A stretch of DNA of 64,000 nt from Prorocentrum cordatum (Eukaryota; Sar; Dinophyceae; Prorocentrales; Prorocentraceae), in the NCBI GenBank assembly GCA_963575745.1, contig CAUYUJ010009791.1, positions 245,767-309,766 of the forward strand, in the 5' to 3' direction. The first letter of the stretch is position 1. Every line of letters begins with the position of its first letter. The notes below the pieces were generated by a model. The model was not told the DNA's origin. It saw only the letters and a list, made by a program, of their open reading frames with translations, and did not search any database. Below, piece by piece: positions 35,501-46,022 of the stretch. The position numbers were made by a program, and so were the translations under genes.

Positions 35501-36243
35501 AACTTGCCATCATGGACGGAGCTGCTGCTGTGAAGCCTTCTGGGGCCCCCATGACTACCAAGCAGGCGGCGAATGCGCCCGTGACAGCGATGAGAGAAGC
35601 TACCACAAACAGGTTTGAGATCGCTTGCTTGGTGTTTTCGTCGACAGATCACAAGTTCAAGCAGCGGATCATCATGGAAGGCGGCGGCCCCTTTGCCGAC
35701 GCGTCTTTCCACGCATCCAGGGAGTGCCGCACGATCGCTGGATGCAGGAAGTACCGCATCGATGAGCTGAAAGGGGCGATCTGGGACCCCATCATGGACA
35801 CCCTCGGGACGTTATACGACAAGAGGAAGCTCACGCGTGTTGGGCTCACCACGTGCTTCGACGAGTTCGTGCCTGGCATCGACCTGGACCACCCCCTCGT
35901 GAAGTGGAACGACGAGATGGCAAACACCCTCGGCGTATTCTGCAACTCGCTCTGCTTCCACAGGCTGAAGCGTCGTCTCCCGACGCTGCGAGGGTGGCCC
36001 AAACGCACGGCGCTCGGCCTGGACCCAGACCACTCAGAGGCGATCGTTCGCGAGATCAAGGTCGACTACGACTACTTCAAGCAGCTGAAGGACCTCAAGG
36101 ACCCCGCAGTTGAGAAGATCATCAAACGTTCCGTCTTCCAGAGCCTCCCAGCGAAGCAGATGGTCAGGGTGCTGGAGGCGTCCGAGTGGTCGCACACGCA
36201 CCCGAAGTGGACGTCGTACCTCCGCAAGAGCTCAGCGGGGTAA
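32590..36243 (+). CDS. Unrecognised 769-residue protein, four exons
   Basis: Exons 32590-33030, 33978-34344, 34711-34955 and 34987-36243 (stop 36241-36243). All introns are GT-AG and every junction preserves frame: phase 0, then phase 1 (G+AG gives Glu270), then phase 0. All exons have GC-rich third positions. Intron lengths are 947, 366 and 31 bp; an alternative donor at 34932 would make the last one 55 bp. Exon 1 gives residues 1-147, exon 2 up to 269 with a basic PRKRYRKK at 181-188, exon 3 271-351, exon 4 352-769. Exon 4 carries CICAENYCKFGPGRINLELL and GTLYDKRKLTRVGLTTCF. No known domain or catalytic motif is evident. The start is uncertain: a Cys-rich frame lies just upstream (32500-32620), so earlier exons may exist. 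Satellite array 2 ends 300 bp upstream. Confidence 0.75.
33059..33116. repeat. Intronic foldback, unit 1
   Basis: gccgtagcgcatacta at the left is complementary to gtatacgctacggcgc at the right, around a T-rich loop. It lies inside the first intron of the four-exon gene. Confidence 0.8.
33122..33167. repeat. Intronic foldback, unit 2
   Basis: A second copy of the same hairpin (gcgccgtagcgcatacta and gtatacgctacggcg) follows unit 1 after five bases. The pair is a tandem duplication of a tiny inverted-repeat element. Confidence 0.8.
33290..33900 (+). repeat. GGAGG-rich purine tract in intron 1
   Basis: About 600 bp dominated by gggagg, ggagga and gcgggg units on the coding strand, just before exon 2 of the four-exon gene. 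Frames through it are artefacts. Confidence 0.8.
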
Positions 36244-36589
36244 TCTGCGCGCTGGGACCGCCCCCATTGGGACCCCGAGGCGCCCTGGAGGCGCGGGAGG
36301 TTATCGTTGGGCCTCCGAGGGGCCCTGCCTGAACCCTTGTGGGGTTCCGGAGTGCCTCGCGCAGAAGTCGGCGTTTCAGCGGGGCGGCCTCGGCGCGCAG
36401 ATTACCTTTTGCAGGAGGTCCGATGTGCCCATCATGTCTCTGGTGTGCGAAGACGCAGGGAACAGGTCCCGTCGCTTGGAGGAGCGTGCCAAGTCGAACG
36501 TGCTTTCCAGAGCGGAGAGCTGCTTGTCTCGAAAGGGTGGGTGGCGCCCCGAGTACCCCTCCTCGTCTCCTTCTCAGTCCCTGTCGTTG

Positions 36590-37085
36590 CTCGCCGAGCA
36601 TTGCCCCACCCCAGCACGACCCCACCCCAGCAAGACCATCACCCAGCACGACCACACCCCAGCACGACCTCACCACAGCACGACCACACCCCAGCACGAC
36701 CACGCCCCAGCACGACCACGCCCCAGCACGACAACGCCCCAGCACGACCACCCCCCAGCACGACTACCCCCCCCAGCACGGCCACCCCCCAGCACGACCA
36801 CCCCCCAGCACGACCACGCCCCAGCACGACCACCCCCCAGCACGACCACACCGCCTTGGTTGAGTGGTTGCTTGTCGTCGAGGGATGTTCCGTGGGGTGT
36901 CTAGTGGACTGTTTCGCGGGGTGTCTCGTGGAATCTTTCCAGGACCACGTTGAAAACGGTCACCCGTGTTTCGTGGAATGTTTCGCGGGGTGTCTCGTGG
37001 AAGTGCCCGTCGCCCAATGCGGTGTCGTGAAAACGTTTCCATGCATTCGGTTATGTATCCCTTTTCGGGTTCGTGGGTCCATCGC
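36590..37085 (+). repeat. Duplicated block D2, copy 2: cagcacgaccac tandem repeat plus flank
   Basis: Same order as 22790-23285: the 12-bp cagcacgacc repeat, then tgtttcgcggggtgtctcgt repeats, then gtgcccgtcgcccaatgcgg and a shared ttcgtgggtccatc end. It starts about 350 bp after the stop codon of the four-exon gene. It lacks the TA microsatellite of copy 1. Confidence 0.9.
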
Positions 37086-37119
37086 GTTCCGCCTCCGTGG
37101 CCCGCCGCGCCTGCCCGTG

Positions 37120-37975
37120 AGGGGGCGCGGCTGGCGGCGCAGAGTCGGCGACAGGAAGGGGCAATGACGGCGAGCATGGAATAGGGCGACGGGGCGTCCA
37201 AGAGGGGCGGGGGAGGGGCGGCGGAGAAGGCGCCGAGGAGGAGGAGGAGGGACGGAGGGGCCGACGCAGGACGGGGAGAAGAGCGGAGGGGGGCGATGAG
37301 GGAGGGAGGGGGCAGGGCGCGGAGCAGGAAGAGACCGTGGAGGAGGAGGAGGGGGTTGAAGCTGAGGGGGACGAAGAACAGGAGAGAGGATGAGCAAGAT
37401 GGGTGAGAGGAGAAGAAGGGAGAGGTTGAGGATGGGAGGTAGAGAGGGGGTGGAGATGAATGGAAGCAGGGAGAGGTCAATGGGAAAGACACGGGGGAGG
37501 ACGCACGGAGGAGGGTGGGAGAAGGGTGGGTGGGTGGGGGAGGGGGGGCATGGAGGAGGAGGGATAGAGGGGGGCTGAGGAGGGAATGGCAAGGGGTGCC
37601 GTCAGAGGAGAGTGCGAGGGGGAGGAGGGGGAGTGGAAGGAGAAACAACATAACAACAGAGGCGGGGAGAAGAGGCAATGACGGACGGGGTGGGCAGGGG
37701 AAGAAGGAAAAAGAGGGAGGAGACGGGATGGGGGAGGAGGGAATGGGGGGAGGCAGGGTCGCGAATAGGGTGGCTGGGAAGGAGGAGCATAAGGAGGCAC
37801 TATGAGGAATTGAATGGAGCGGGGGGTAGTGGGAGGAGGTGGAGGAAGAAAGGCGATGGGCGACGAGGGCGGGAAAGGGAGGGGGGCAGGATGATGAACG
37901 AAGGAAGCGGGAGGGAGGGAGGGAGGCTGGGGAAGAGAGGGGAAGACAGGAATCGGAGGAGGAGGGAGGACCACG
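37120..37975 (+). repeat. GGAGG-rich purine tract
   Basis: About 850 bp of gggagg, ggaggagg and gagggg units, interrupted by short unique pieces. It directly precedes the exon at 37992, as the purine tract in 33290-33900 precedes another exon. Confidence 0.8.
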
Positions 37976-37991
37976 ATGCATAGGGACGGAC

Positions 37992-38540
37992 ATGGGGCAG
38001 ATGAAGCGGAGAGGTCACGGGGCGCCACCCGCTCACGAGGCGATTTGGTCTGCGCTCATCAAGAAAAAAGTCCTCAGCACAGTGCACAAGTACAAGGAAA
38101 TCAATGGGAACAGGGCAGGTCGCATGAGGTTGCGGAGCCGACTGCCCAAACATCTGTTCCAGCCTTCGGCGCATGGGGCTGGCAAGCGTGTGAACCTCAA
38201 GGGCGTGAGTGGTTTCACCCAGTCACCGCCGTGGCACTCCCCTGGGGTCGCGAATTTGGGTGTGGCCAGCGTGGACCTGGAGGTGACGAGGCAGCTCATG
38301 GCACGGAACGCTCCAGCTCTCTTCGAACGTACGTGGTGGTGCTCTCTGGCGCGATCGGGTAGACTCCTCCTGAGGAAGAAGGGCGACGGTCAGTGGTTCT
38401 ACAGTTGGGGCGACGTTGGCTCCGTGGCGATCCTCGGCACTCCCGCCGTGGAGTGCACGTCTGGCGCTCTCACGTATCCAGCAGCTTTCAGCGAGCTCCG
38501 CCCGCCCCCGTGTTTGCGTCGCGTCTCAGAGGCGCGATGG
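37992..38540 (+). CDS. Multicopy-type dinoflagellate protein, N-terminal exon (partial)
   Basis: Two ATGs (37992 and 38001) begin a frame with strong GC third-position bias. It encodes a basic helical stretch (IKKKVLSTVHKYKEINGN) and then TRQLMARNAPALFERTWWCS followed by GQWFYSWGDVGSVAILG. The W-W plus GSVAILG arrangement resembles repeated protein families I associate with dinoflagellate genomes; that is recollection, not a search. A GTGAGT at 38205 lies in frame but the bias continues past it. The 3' boundary between about 38508 and 38600 is not fixed. It probably continues at 41880. Confidence 0.55.
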
Positions 38541-38869
38541 CGCTTGAAAGCGCCCACGGGTGCTTCGGGAGATTTCGGCGGCATTCCCGAGATTCGTCGG
38601 GGGCCCCCTGGGGCCCAATGTTTTTGTTCGAGGGTCGCGTTGCGGGCCACAGGATCCAGATTGGAGGCGTCTGCGGTGGGCGTTCATAATGGCCTGGAGC
38701 CCGTTCCAGAGGAACCGCCTTTGTTGTGGTCCCTCGCGGGCTCCGCTCCTGCAGCGTCTGAGGCGGTTGGTTGGGCCGTGGTGGGTGCCTCTGGGGCCCC
38801 CCTGGTGCTCGGGTGGGCCGCGTGGGGGAATTTTCTGAGTTGTCCAAGGGCCACCTTGGGTGATTCTTG

Positions 38870-39106
38870 GGGTTCGTCGTCGTTGTTGTCGTGGTTGTTG
38901 TCGTGACCGTTGTTGTTATCGTCGTCGTCGGTTTTGTTGTCGTCTTCGGGGTCGTCTTTGTCGTCGTCGTCGTTGTCGTGAACGTCGTCCTCGCCGTCGT
39001 CCTTCCCGCCGCCGTCGTCGTCGTCATCGGCATTGCCGCGGTCGCTATAGTCCGTGGTGTCCGTCGTCGTCGTCCGCGTCCTTCTCGTTGTCGTCTTCGT
39101 TGTTTG

Positions 39107-39176
<70 letters not shown>

Positions 39177-39260
39177 CGTGTTGTTGTTGTTGTTGTTGTG
39201 GTTGTTGTTGTTGTTGTTTGATGTTGTGGTTATAGTTGTTGTCGTTGTCGTTGTTCCCAG
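38870..39260 (+). repeat. GTC then GTT trinucleotide tracts
   Basis: gtcgtcgtc runs grade into about 150 bp of ttgttgttg. They sit just upstream of satellite array 3 and are probably intronic. Confidence 0.9.
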
Positions 39261-39349
39261 CCATCCTGTGGTTTTGGGTCTTCGTTTTGAAGAGACAGCG
39301 CCCCGCGCCCCCCCTTCCCCCCGCTGCCTCCTCCTCCTCTTTTCCCTCC

Positions 39350-41640
39350 TCCCATCATCATCGCCATCAGCATCATCATCATCACCATCATCATCATCAC
39401 CAGCATCATCACCATGATCATCATCGGCACCATCACCCTCCTCCTCATCATGATCATCATCGTCAGTATTACCAACATCATCATCATCACCCACTTCGGC
39501 ACACCCCTCACACGTTTCGTGGCCCCATAGGGAGCCCCACCGAAGGTCCCTGCGCTGCCGCCCGCATGCGCCCCGCACACCCAATTCGGCACACCCCTTA
39601 CACGTCTCGTGGCCCCATAGGGGGCTCAACCGAAAGCCCCAATGGGTGTGCCCGCATGCGTTCCGCACACCCATTTCGGCACACCCTCGCACGTTTCGCG
39701 GCACCATCGGGAGCTCCACCGAAGGTCCAAGTGTGCGTGCCCGCATGCGTCCCGCACGCCCATTTCTGCACACCCCTCTTACGTTCCGTGGCCCCGCAGG
39801 GAGCTCCACCGAAGGTCCGAGCGGGCGTGCCCGCATGCGTCCCGCACACGGCACACCCCTCACACGCTTCGTGGCCCCATGGGTTGCTCCACCGATCGCA
39901 GCGGGCCTGCCCGCATGCGACCCGCACGCCCATTTCGGCAAACACACACACACACCTCACACGCTTCGTGGCCACATAGGGGGCTCCACCGAAAGTCCCA
40001 GTGGGTATGCCCGCATGCGTCCCGCACGCCCATGTCGGCGCACCCCTCGCACGCTTCGTGGCCCCATGGGGGGCCCCGCCGGAGGCCCGAGTGGGTGTGC
40101 CCACATGCGTCCCGTACATCCATGTCGGCGCGCCCCTCACACGTTTGGTGGCTCCATAGGGAGCCCCCACCGAAGGTCCCTATGGGTGCGCCCGCATGCG
40201 CCCCGCACACCCATTTCGGCACACCCCTCACACGCTTCGTGGCCCCATAGGGAGCCCCACCGAAGGCCCCAGTGGATGTGCCAGCATGCGCCCCGCACAT
40301 TCATTTCGGCACAGCTTCGTGGCCCCATGGGGAGCCCCACAGAAGGTCTCAGTGGGTGTGCCCGCATGCGTCCCGCACATTCATTTCGGCACACCCCTCG
40401 CACGTTTCGTGGCCACTAGGGGGCCCCACCGAAGGTCCCAGTGGGCGTGCCCGCATGCGTCCCGCACACCCATTTCGGCACACCCCTCGCACGTTTCGCG
40501 GCCCCATAGGGAGTTCCACCGAAGGTTCCAATGGGTGCGCCCGCATGCGTCCCGCACGCCCATTTCGGCACACCCCTCACACGTTTCGTGGCCCCATAGG
40601 GAGCTCCACCGAAAGTCAAAGTGGGCGTGCTCGCTTGCGTCCCGCACACATATTTCGGCACACCCCTCGCACGTTTCGTGGCCCCATGGGGGGTTCTACC
40701 GAAGGTCTCAGTGGGCGTGCCCGCATGCGCCCCGCACGCACATTTCGGCACACCCCTCGCGCGCTTCGTTGCCCCATAGGGAGCTCCACCGAAGGTCCCA
40801 GAGGATGTGCCAGCATGCGCCCCGCGCACACATTTCGGCACACCCCTCGCACGTTTCGTGGCCCCATAGGGAGCTCCACCGAAGGTCTCATTGGGTGTGC
40901 CCGCATGCGTCCCGCATACACATTTCGGCACACCCTCAAATGTTTCGTGGCTCATAAGGAGCTCCACCGAAGGTCCCAGTGGGTGTGCCCGCATGCGTCC
41001 GCCACCCCCCAATACAGCCATCGTTCCTTTCGTTTCACCCACCCATTACAACGCTTCGTGGCCCTATAGGGGGACCCACCGAAGGTCCCAGTGGCGCAGC
41101 CCGCATGCGTCCGCCACCACCCAAAACAGCCCTTGCTCCTTGCGTTTCGCCCACGCAGTACAGCGCGTCGTGGCCCCATGGGGGGGCCCACCGAAGGTGC
41201 CAGTGGCGCCGCCCGCGTGCGTCCGCCACCGCCCAGCATAGCCCTTGCCCCCTGCGTTTCGCCCACGCATTACAGAGTTTCGTGGCCCCATCAAGGGCAC
41301 CGCCGAAGGTCCCAATGGCACCGCCCGCATGCGTCCGCCAACACCCAGCACAGCTCTTGCTCCATGCGTTTCGCCGACCCAGTACAGCGCTTCGTGGCCC
41401 CATGGGGGGCCCCACCAAAGGTCACGGTGGCACCGCCCGCATGCGTCCGCCACCACCCAGCACAGCCCTTGCTCCTTGCTTTTCGCCCACCCAGTACGTG
41501 TACAGCGTATCATAGGGAGTTCCGCGGACCGCCCCAATGGCACCGCCCGCCTGCGCCCGCCACCGCCCAACACGGCCCTTGCTCCCTACGTTTCACCCAC
41601 CCATCACAGCGTTCCGTGTCCCCATAGGGAGTTCCACCGA
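39350..41640 (+). repeat. Satellite array 3 (family S90): CAT tract, 90-bp units, then 112-bp units
   Basis: Repeats the architecture of array 2: a shared gaagagacagcgccccgcg flank, a catcatcat microsatellite (39350-39490), about 16-17 type A 90-bp units (39495-40985), about six type B units of 112 bp (40986-41640), and a shared gatattcacaat/ggttggg end. The whole compound unit is about 2.4 kb and lies about 9.4 kb from array 2 in the same orientation. It falls between two exons that probably belong to one gene. Confidence 0.95.
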
Positions 41641-41704
41641 AAAAGATATTCACAATTGCGGTACTCACAATTGCATATGGTTGGGTTGTTCGCCAGGCAA
41701 GTTT

Positions 41705-41850
41705 TTTGTCGCCGTTATCGTCCACGTCGTTGTTGTGTTCGTTTTTGTTGTTGTGGTTTTTGCCGTTGTCGCCTTCGTCGTCCTCGTCCCCTTCGCCGTC
41801 GTCGCTGTCGTTTCCGCTGTCGTCTTCGTCGCTGTCGTCTTGGTCGCTGG
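41705..41850 (+). repeat. GTCGTT/GTCGCC microsatellite
   Basis: Short triplet tract directly upstream of the exon at 41880; candidate branch point and pyrimidine tract would lie in it. Confidence 0.7.
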
Positions 41851-41879
41851 GCGATCCGAGGAGGCACGCCGTTTCAACG

Positions 41880-42583
41880 CCGCTGGGGCAGTGGCGGGTT
41901 TCAAGCATGACTTGACGGGGGCGGCGCGGAAAGTGCACGTCCTTGTCGTCACCGCCACGGACGAGTACGAAGCTTTCTCCTACGAGTTCGCGTCTCCGTA
42001 CCACCAGCGCCTGAAGCTCGGAGACGACGCCGTTGAGTTAGTCAGCGGTTCCATGGGCGTCATTTCCGTGCCAGATGCAGCTGAGCCTGACACGTTGCTT
42101 CGCGTTGTGGCGAAAAAGTGCTTTTTCGATTTCAAGCTCACTTTCTTGAGACAGATCGGGAAGCACGTTTGCCCAGGGTTCGATCACACGCAGTCTCTGT
42201 TTCAAACGTTGTACACATTATTGAACACGGTGTTGCCTGAATATTCCGAGGAGCAGCTGGCAAACATCCTGAGATTGAGGACATTCACGCCAGACTTCGC
42301 TGTCGAGGATTTCTGGGACCTGGAGGGCGCGGAGGACGTGGTCTCCAAGCGCGAGAAGGAGGTGCTGCAGAAAAAGCTGCAGGAGGTGGAGGTCGACCAG
42401 AACATCATGAAGGATTTCACCGACGAGTGGCTGGTGTTGCATAGGAGGGTGTGCAAGCTACCCGAGCGGGCCGACCCCGACCCGACCCACGAGGCCAGCC
42501 CTCTCCGTCGCTACAAGGGGCCCGCCGAGTTACCAGTGGGGGCGGTCTCGCAGCCGATTGCGAAGACGCTGCTTCCCCCTGGA
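41880..42583 (+). CDS. Multicopy-type dinoflagellate protein, central exon
   Basis: Strong GC third-position bias. The frame encodes a beta-like segment (KVHVLVVTATDEYEAFSYEF), ISVPDAAEPDTLLRVV, CFFDFKLTFLRQIGKHVCPG, and a charged helix (REKEVLQKKLQEVEVDQNIM). It ends LLPPG at 42583. The order SVPDAA, then FDF, then a helical region, then LPPG is what I recall from multicopy dinoflagellate families of unknown function, possibly transposon-borne. The frame stays open to 42712, but bias fades after 42583. Acceptors near 41880 (atccgag) or 41909 (ggggcag) fix the start only roughly. A GC dinucleotide follows 42583 as a possible non-canonical donor. Confidence 0.65.
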
Positions 42584-42719
42584 GCCTATCTAAACGCCTT
42601 CGGCACATTCCGTCGTCATGCCTGCGTTGTGGACGCGGGCATATCGGATGTTAAGTCGGTTATCGCACGAATTTTCTCGGAAATATCCGTGCGACATGCT
42701 CGAGGCTCTTGAGGGCCGC

Positions 42720-43770
42720 CTCCGATCAATATGAGGCCTCTCCTGGTCACCTTTGGGGCCTCTTGGGGCGTCGCTGGGGTTTCTTGGTGGCACCGTGGGG
42801 CTCCTTTGGGTTTTCTTGGAACGTCCAGGGGTGGTCCAAGGGCGGTAGCTTGATTTTTTTGGTTCGTGGTGCAAGCTTTGGGCGGATCTTGGGGCCGTCA
42901 TGGGGCCTTGTCGTGCCGTCCTGGGTTCCTCTTCGGTCGTTTGCGGGCCCTCTGGGGCTGTCTTGGGGAGCCCTCGGAGAGCCTCTTGGGCCGTCTGCGG
43001 CGGCATAAAGAAGTTCTTGGCTGTCGCCAGCGCTGCGGGGGCAGAAGCGCGCCGAATCCCACCAGCCCTCTGGGCGCAGGCGGTCCAGGGCGTTTCCCTT
43101 TCCCACCTCCTGCCGTTCCCTGTTCGGGAGGTTTACCTCCCCTCCCCTCCCTGCGTTTGGACGGGGGGGGGAGGGCGGGCCCATAGCAGCGTCCATGATG
43201 GCCCAAGATGCCCCCCAGAGGGCTTCCGAGAACGCAAGATGACCCCCAAGATGGCCCACTATAGCGGTAGGCGGGTCAAGATAGCCTCCGACGCGTGTCC
43301 AAGAGACCTCGCGACTGCCCCAAGACGGTTTCAAGTGCCTTCCGAGGCCCCCGAGGCCCACCCCAAAGGGCCAACACTGTTCAAACACCAAAGGACAAGC
43401 AATGGTGTTTGCATTCTCGCTTGTTCGCCCCCGAAGGGCTCTCGAGGCCTGAAGATGGCCCAAAGATGGCCCGCGGCAGCCCCAAGAAGGGGCCCAAGAG
43501 AGCCCCGCGACGGCCCCAAGAGCGCCCAAGAGCGCCCCAAGAGCGGGCCAAGAGGGTCCCAAGACTGCATGTTTGAACCTCGGGGGGGGGGAGGGGGGAG
43601 GGGGGCAAGAATTGCCGTCCCCACCCCTTCTTTAGCCATAAGGGCCAAGATTGTCCCGAAATGCCCCCCAGAACCCCACCCTCCCTAAAGAGCCCCAGGA
43701 GGGCTCCAAGACCTTCCAACAGAGACCCAAGAGGGCCCCCCAAGAAGGCCCCAAGAGGACCCGAAGCGCG
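42720..43770. repeat. ttggggcc-type minisatellite stretches in the putative intron
   Basis: Plus-strand units (cttggggcgtc, cttggggagcc) fill about 42750-43000. Their complements (ccccaagagggc) fill about 43200-43770. The two halves are in opposite orientation with GC-rich DNA between. Poly-G occurs at about 43580-43605. No coding exon is supported. Confidence 0.7.
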
Positions 43771-43984
43771 CCCCAAGATGGCGCCACAATGGCATTACGA
43801 GTCATCGAAGCACGCCTCGCCACAACATATCCCCAAAGCCCGACTCCCCGTTCCCCTTGTCATCGTCCGTTCCTTTTTTGCCTGTTGCCTGCCGCCTCCC
43901 TGCCTCTCTGCATCCTCCTCGCGCCGCGTTCCTCCTCCTCCTCTTCCTCCTCCTCCTCGTTCCTCTCCTCCTTAGACGGCGAGG

Positions 43985-44745
43985 CGAGATGCCTCCTCCT
44001 TAGACGTCGTCGCAGCCGCCGCCGCCGCCGTCGTCGTCGCCGTCTGGGCCGATTGGAAAAAATGAATAGTGCACCGCGCTGGCCATGCGGCTCACAGACG
44101 ATCTGCCCGCGCGAGGTCTCTGCGGATAGATCGCTACGTTGACCCTTGTCGTCGTCGCAGCCGCCGCCGCCGCCGTCGTCGCGGTCTTCGTCGTCGTCTG
44201 CATTGAATAGATACGAATAGTGAACCATGCTGGACATGCGGCTGACATGCGATCTGTCCGCGCGGGGTCTCTGCGGGCAGATCGCTACGTGGACAGTCGT
44301 CGTCATCGTCGTCGTCGTCGTCGCCGTCGTCGTCTGGGCCGAATGGGTACGAATAGTGCACCACGCTGGCCATGCGGCTGACATGCGATCTGTCCGCGCG
44401 AGGTGTCTGCGCACAGATCGCTACGTTGACAGTCGTCGTCATCGTCGTCGTCGTCGGCGTCGTCGTCGCCGTCGCCGTCCTGGCCGAATGGATACGGAGA
44501 ATGCACCACGCTGGCCATGCGGCTGACATGCGATCTGTCCGCGCGAGGTCTCTGCGGGCACATCGCTGCGTTGATACTCGTCGTCGTCGTCGTAGCAGCC
44601 GCCGCCGCCGTCGTCGTCGTCGCCTGGGCCGAATGGATACGAATAGTGCACCACGCTGGCCATGCGGCTCACGTGCGATCTGTCCGCGCGAGGTGTCTGC
44701 GGACATATCGATGCGTTGACAGTCGTCGTCGTCGTCGTCGTCTCC
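43985..44745 (+). repeat. Complex ~150-bp satellite with GTC tracts, five units
   Basis: Each unit has gaatagtgcaccacgctgg, catgcggctgacatgcgatc, tgtccgcgcgag, tctgcgggcagatcgctacg, then a variable gtcgtcgtc tract. Unit starts fall near 44060, 44215, 44352, 44490 and 44645. One diverged unit in opposite orientation occurs at 20290-20410. It forms part of a larger inverted duplication. Confidence 0.85.
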
Positions 44746-44749
44746 TCCT

Positions 44750-45250
44750 AAGACGGCCCCGAGGGGCCTCCCAGACCCCACCCCCCTCCCAAAGCGCCCC
44801 AAGAGGGCCCCAAGACCATCCAAAAGAGCCCCAAGAGGGCCCCAAGAAGGCCCCACAATAGCCCAATTAAGCCCCGAGAAGGCCCTCAGAGGATCTCAGG
44901 AGAGCCCCAAGAATGAGCCCCGGGAGGCCCCAAGAGGGGCCCACGATAATCCCAAGAGGGCCCCCAAGATGCCTCCAAGTTTCGGAACGCACGCGGGCTT
45001 AAGATACACATCAGTGCAACAGCCATTACGAGTCATCGAAATACCCCTCACCTCTCATCGAAGCACCATCGCAATATGTGTTGGCTTCCATTTTGAACTG
45101 CAATGCGGGAAGCTATGTGTGATCCTTGTGTTCTCGAAGACGGCTGCGCGACTGCATGCGTTATGCCGCCTTTGATTCACCAGCTCCTCTGCTGATCGTT
45201 TCTGGATGGGCTGGTGGGGATGCGCGAAGGGTCAGTAGTTTTTGGAACAC
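44750..45250 (+). repeat. Inverted segmental duplication, copy 2 (minisatellite plus unique part)
   Basis: ccccaagagggc minisatellite (44750-44990), then the unique block with aagtttcggaacgcacgcg, cattacgagtcatcgaaat and ctcgaagacggctgcgcgac. In the first copy (19795-20290) these pieces occur in reverse orientation and order, so the whole segment 43985-45250 corresponds to 19795-20520 inverted. Confidence 0.85.
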
Positions 45251-45647
45251 ACGACGTTCGCAATTTGGGAGTTGATGTCTGGAATTTATTTGGGCGTTCT
45301 GGATGCGCGTCCTGGGGGGCTTCCTGTGCAATTTGGGGGGCCTCTGGGGCCGTCTTGACACCGTCTTGGGCATGTTGGAACCGTCGTTCGGCGCATCGGA
45401 TCTCGCTTGGACTTCTTGGGGGCGGGGGCGTTTTGGGCGCCCTCTGGGCTTGTTTCCGAACAGTCTGAGGCTCCGACCGAACGCGCGACTAGGCGCGCGA
45501 GACAGGGGCCGCGCGGCCCTCCCCCAGCCCCCCCGAGAGATTTGAGAATTTGCGGCTTGGGGCCCCGCGAGACTCTTAGCGCGCGACGAGTGAGGGTTCC
45601 AGGGTCAGGGGCAGCATTTGAGGACGCGCCTTGTTCATGCCCGCAAG

Positions 45648-46022
45648 GCATTGGCGGACATTTGGAGAGGCAACACAGGCACAGGGAGCTGGCATGTCAA
45701 TCCAGGGCCGTACCCGTCTTGGAGCCGTCCGTGGGTGCCGCTCGGCGCGGACGAGGCGCTGAGGCAAGTGCTCGAGTACGCGTGGACATTATGGCTGCGT
45801 GACAACGCCCTGTTGCAAAGCGACTGTCCTTTGAAGGGTATTTTTGTGCCGTCTAAGTTTAAGATCGCAGCAGGTTGCGGGGTCGATGCAGCAGTGCAGC
45901 GCGCCCTGGCAAACCCCAAGAAGCCCGTGGCAAAAGCCAAGGGCGTTGACATCGCTGCCCCGAAGCCCAAGGCGAAGGCGGCCGCCAAGAAGGGCGCCGC
46001 CTCGGGCTCCAAAGGGCCTTAG
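45648..46022 (+). CDS. Multicopy-type dinoflagellate protein, terminal exon (124 residues)
   Basis: The frame has GC-rich third positions and stops at 46020-46022. It begins after an AG at 45646-45647 in phase 0, which matches a phase-0 GC donor at 42584, giving LLPPG joined to ALADIWRGNTGTGSW. The WRGN, then SRPW, then EALRQVLEYAWTLWL, then CPLKGIF series resembles C-terminal parts of multicopy dinoflagellate proteins I recall; unverified. The last 35 residues are Lys/Ala-rich (AKAKG, PKPKAKAAAKKG), like tails of basic chromatin proteins, which could aid nucleic-acid binding. An earlier acceptor at 45609 is possible but has another phase. Confidence 0.65.
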   Translation, partial: ALADIWRGNTGTGSWHVNPGPYPSWSRPWVPLGADEALRQVLEYAWTLWLRDNALLQSDCPLKGIFVPSKFKIAAGCGVDAAVQRALANPKKPVAKAKGVDIAAPKPKAKAAAKKGAASGSKGP

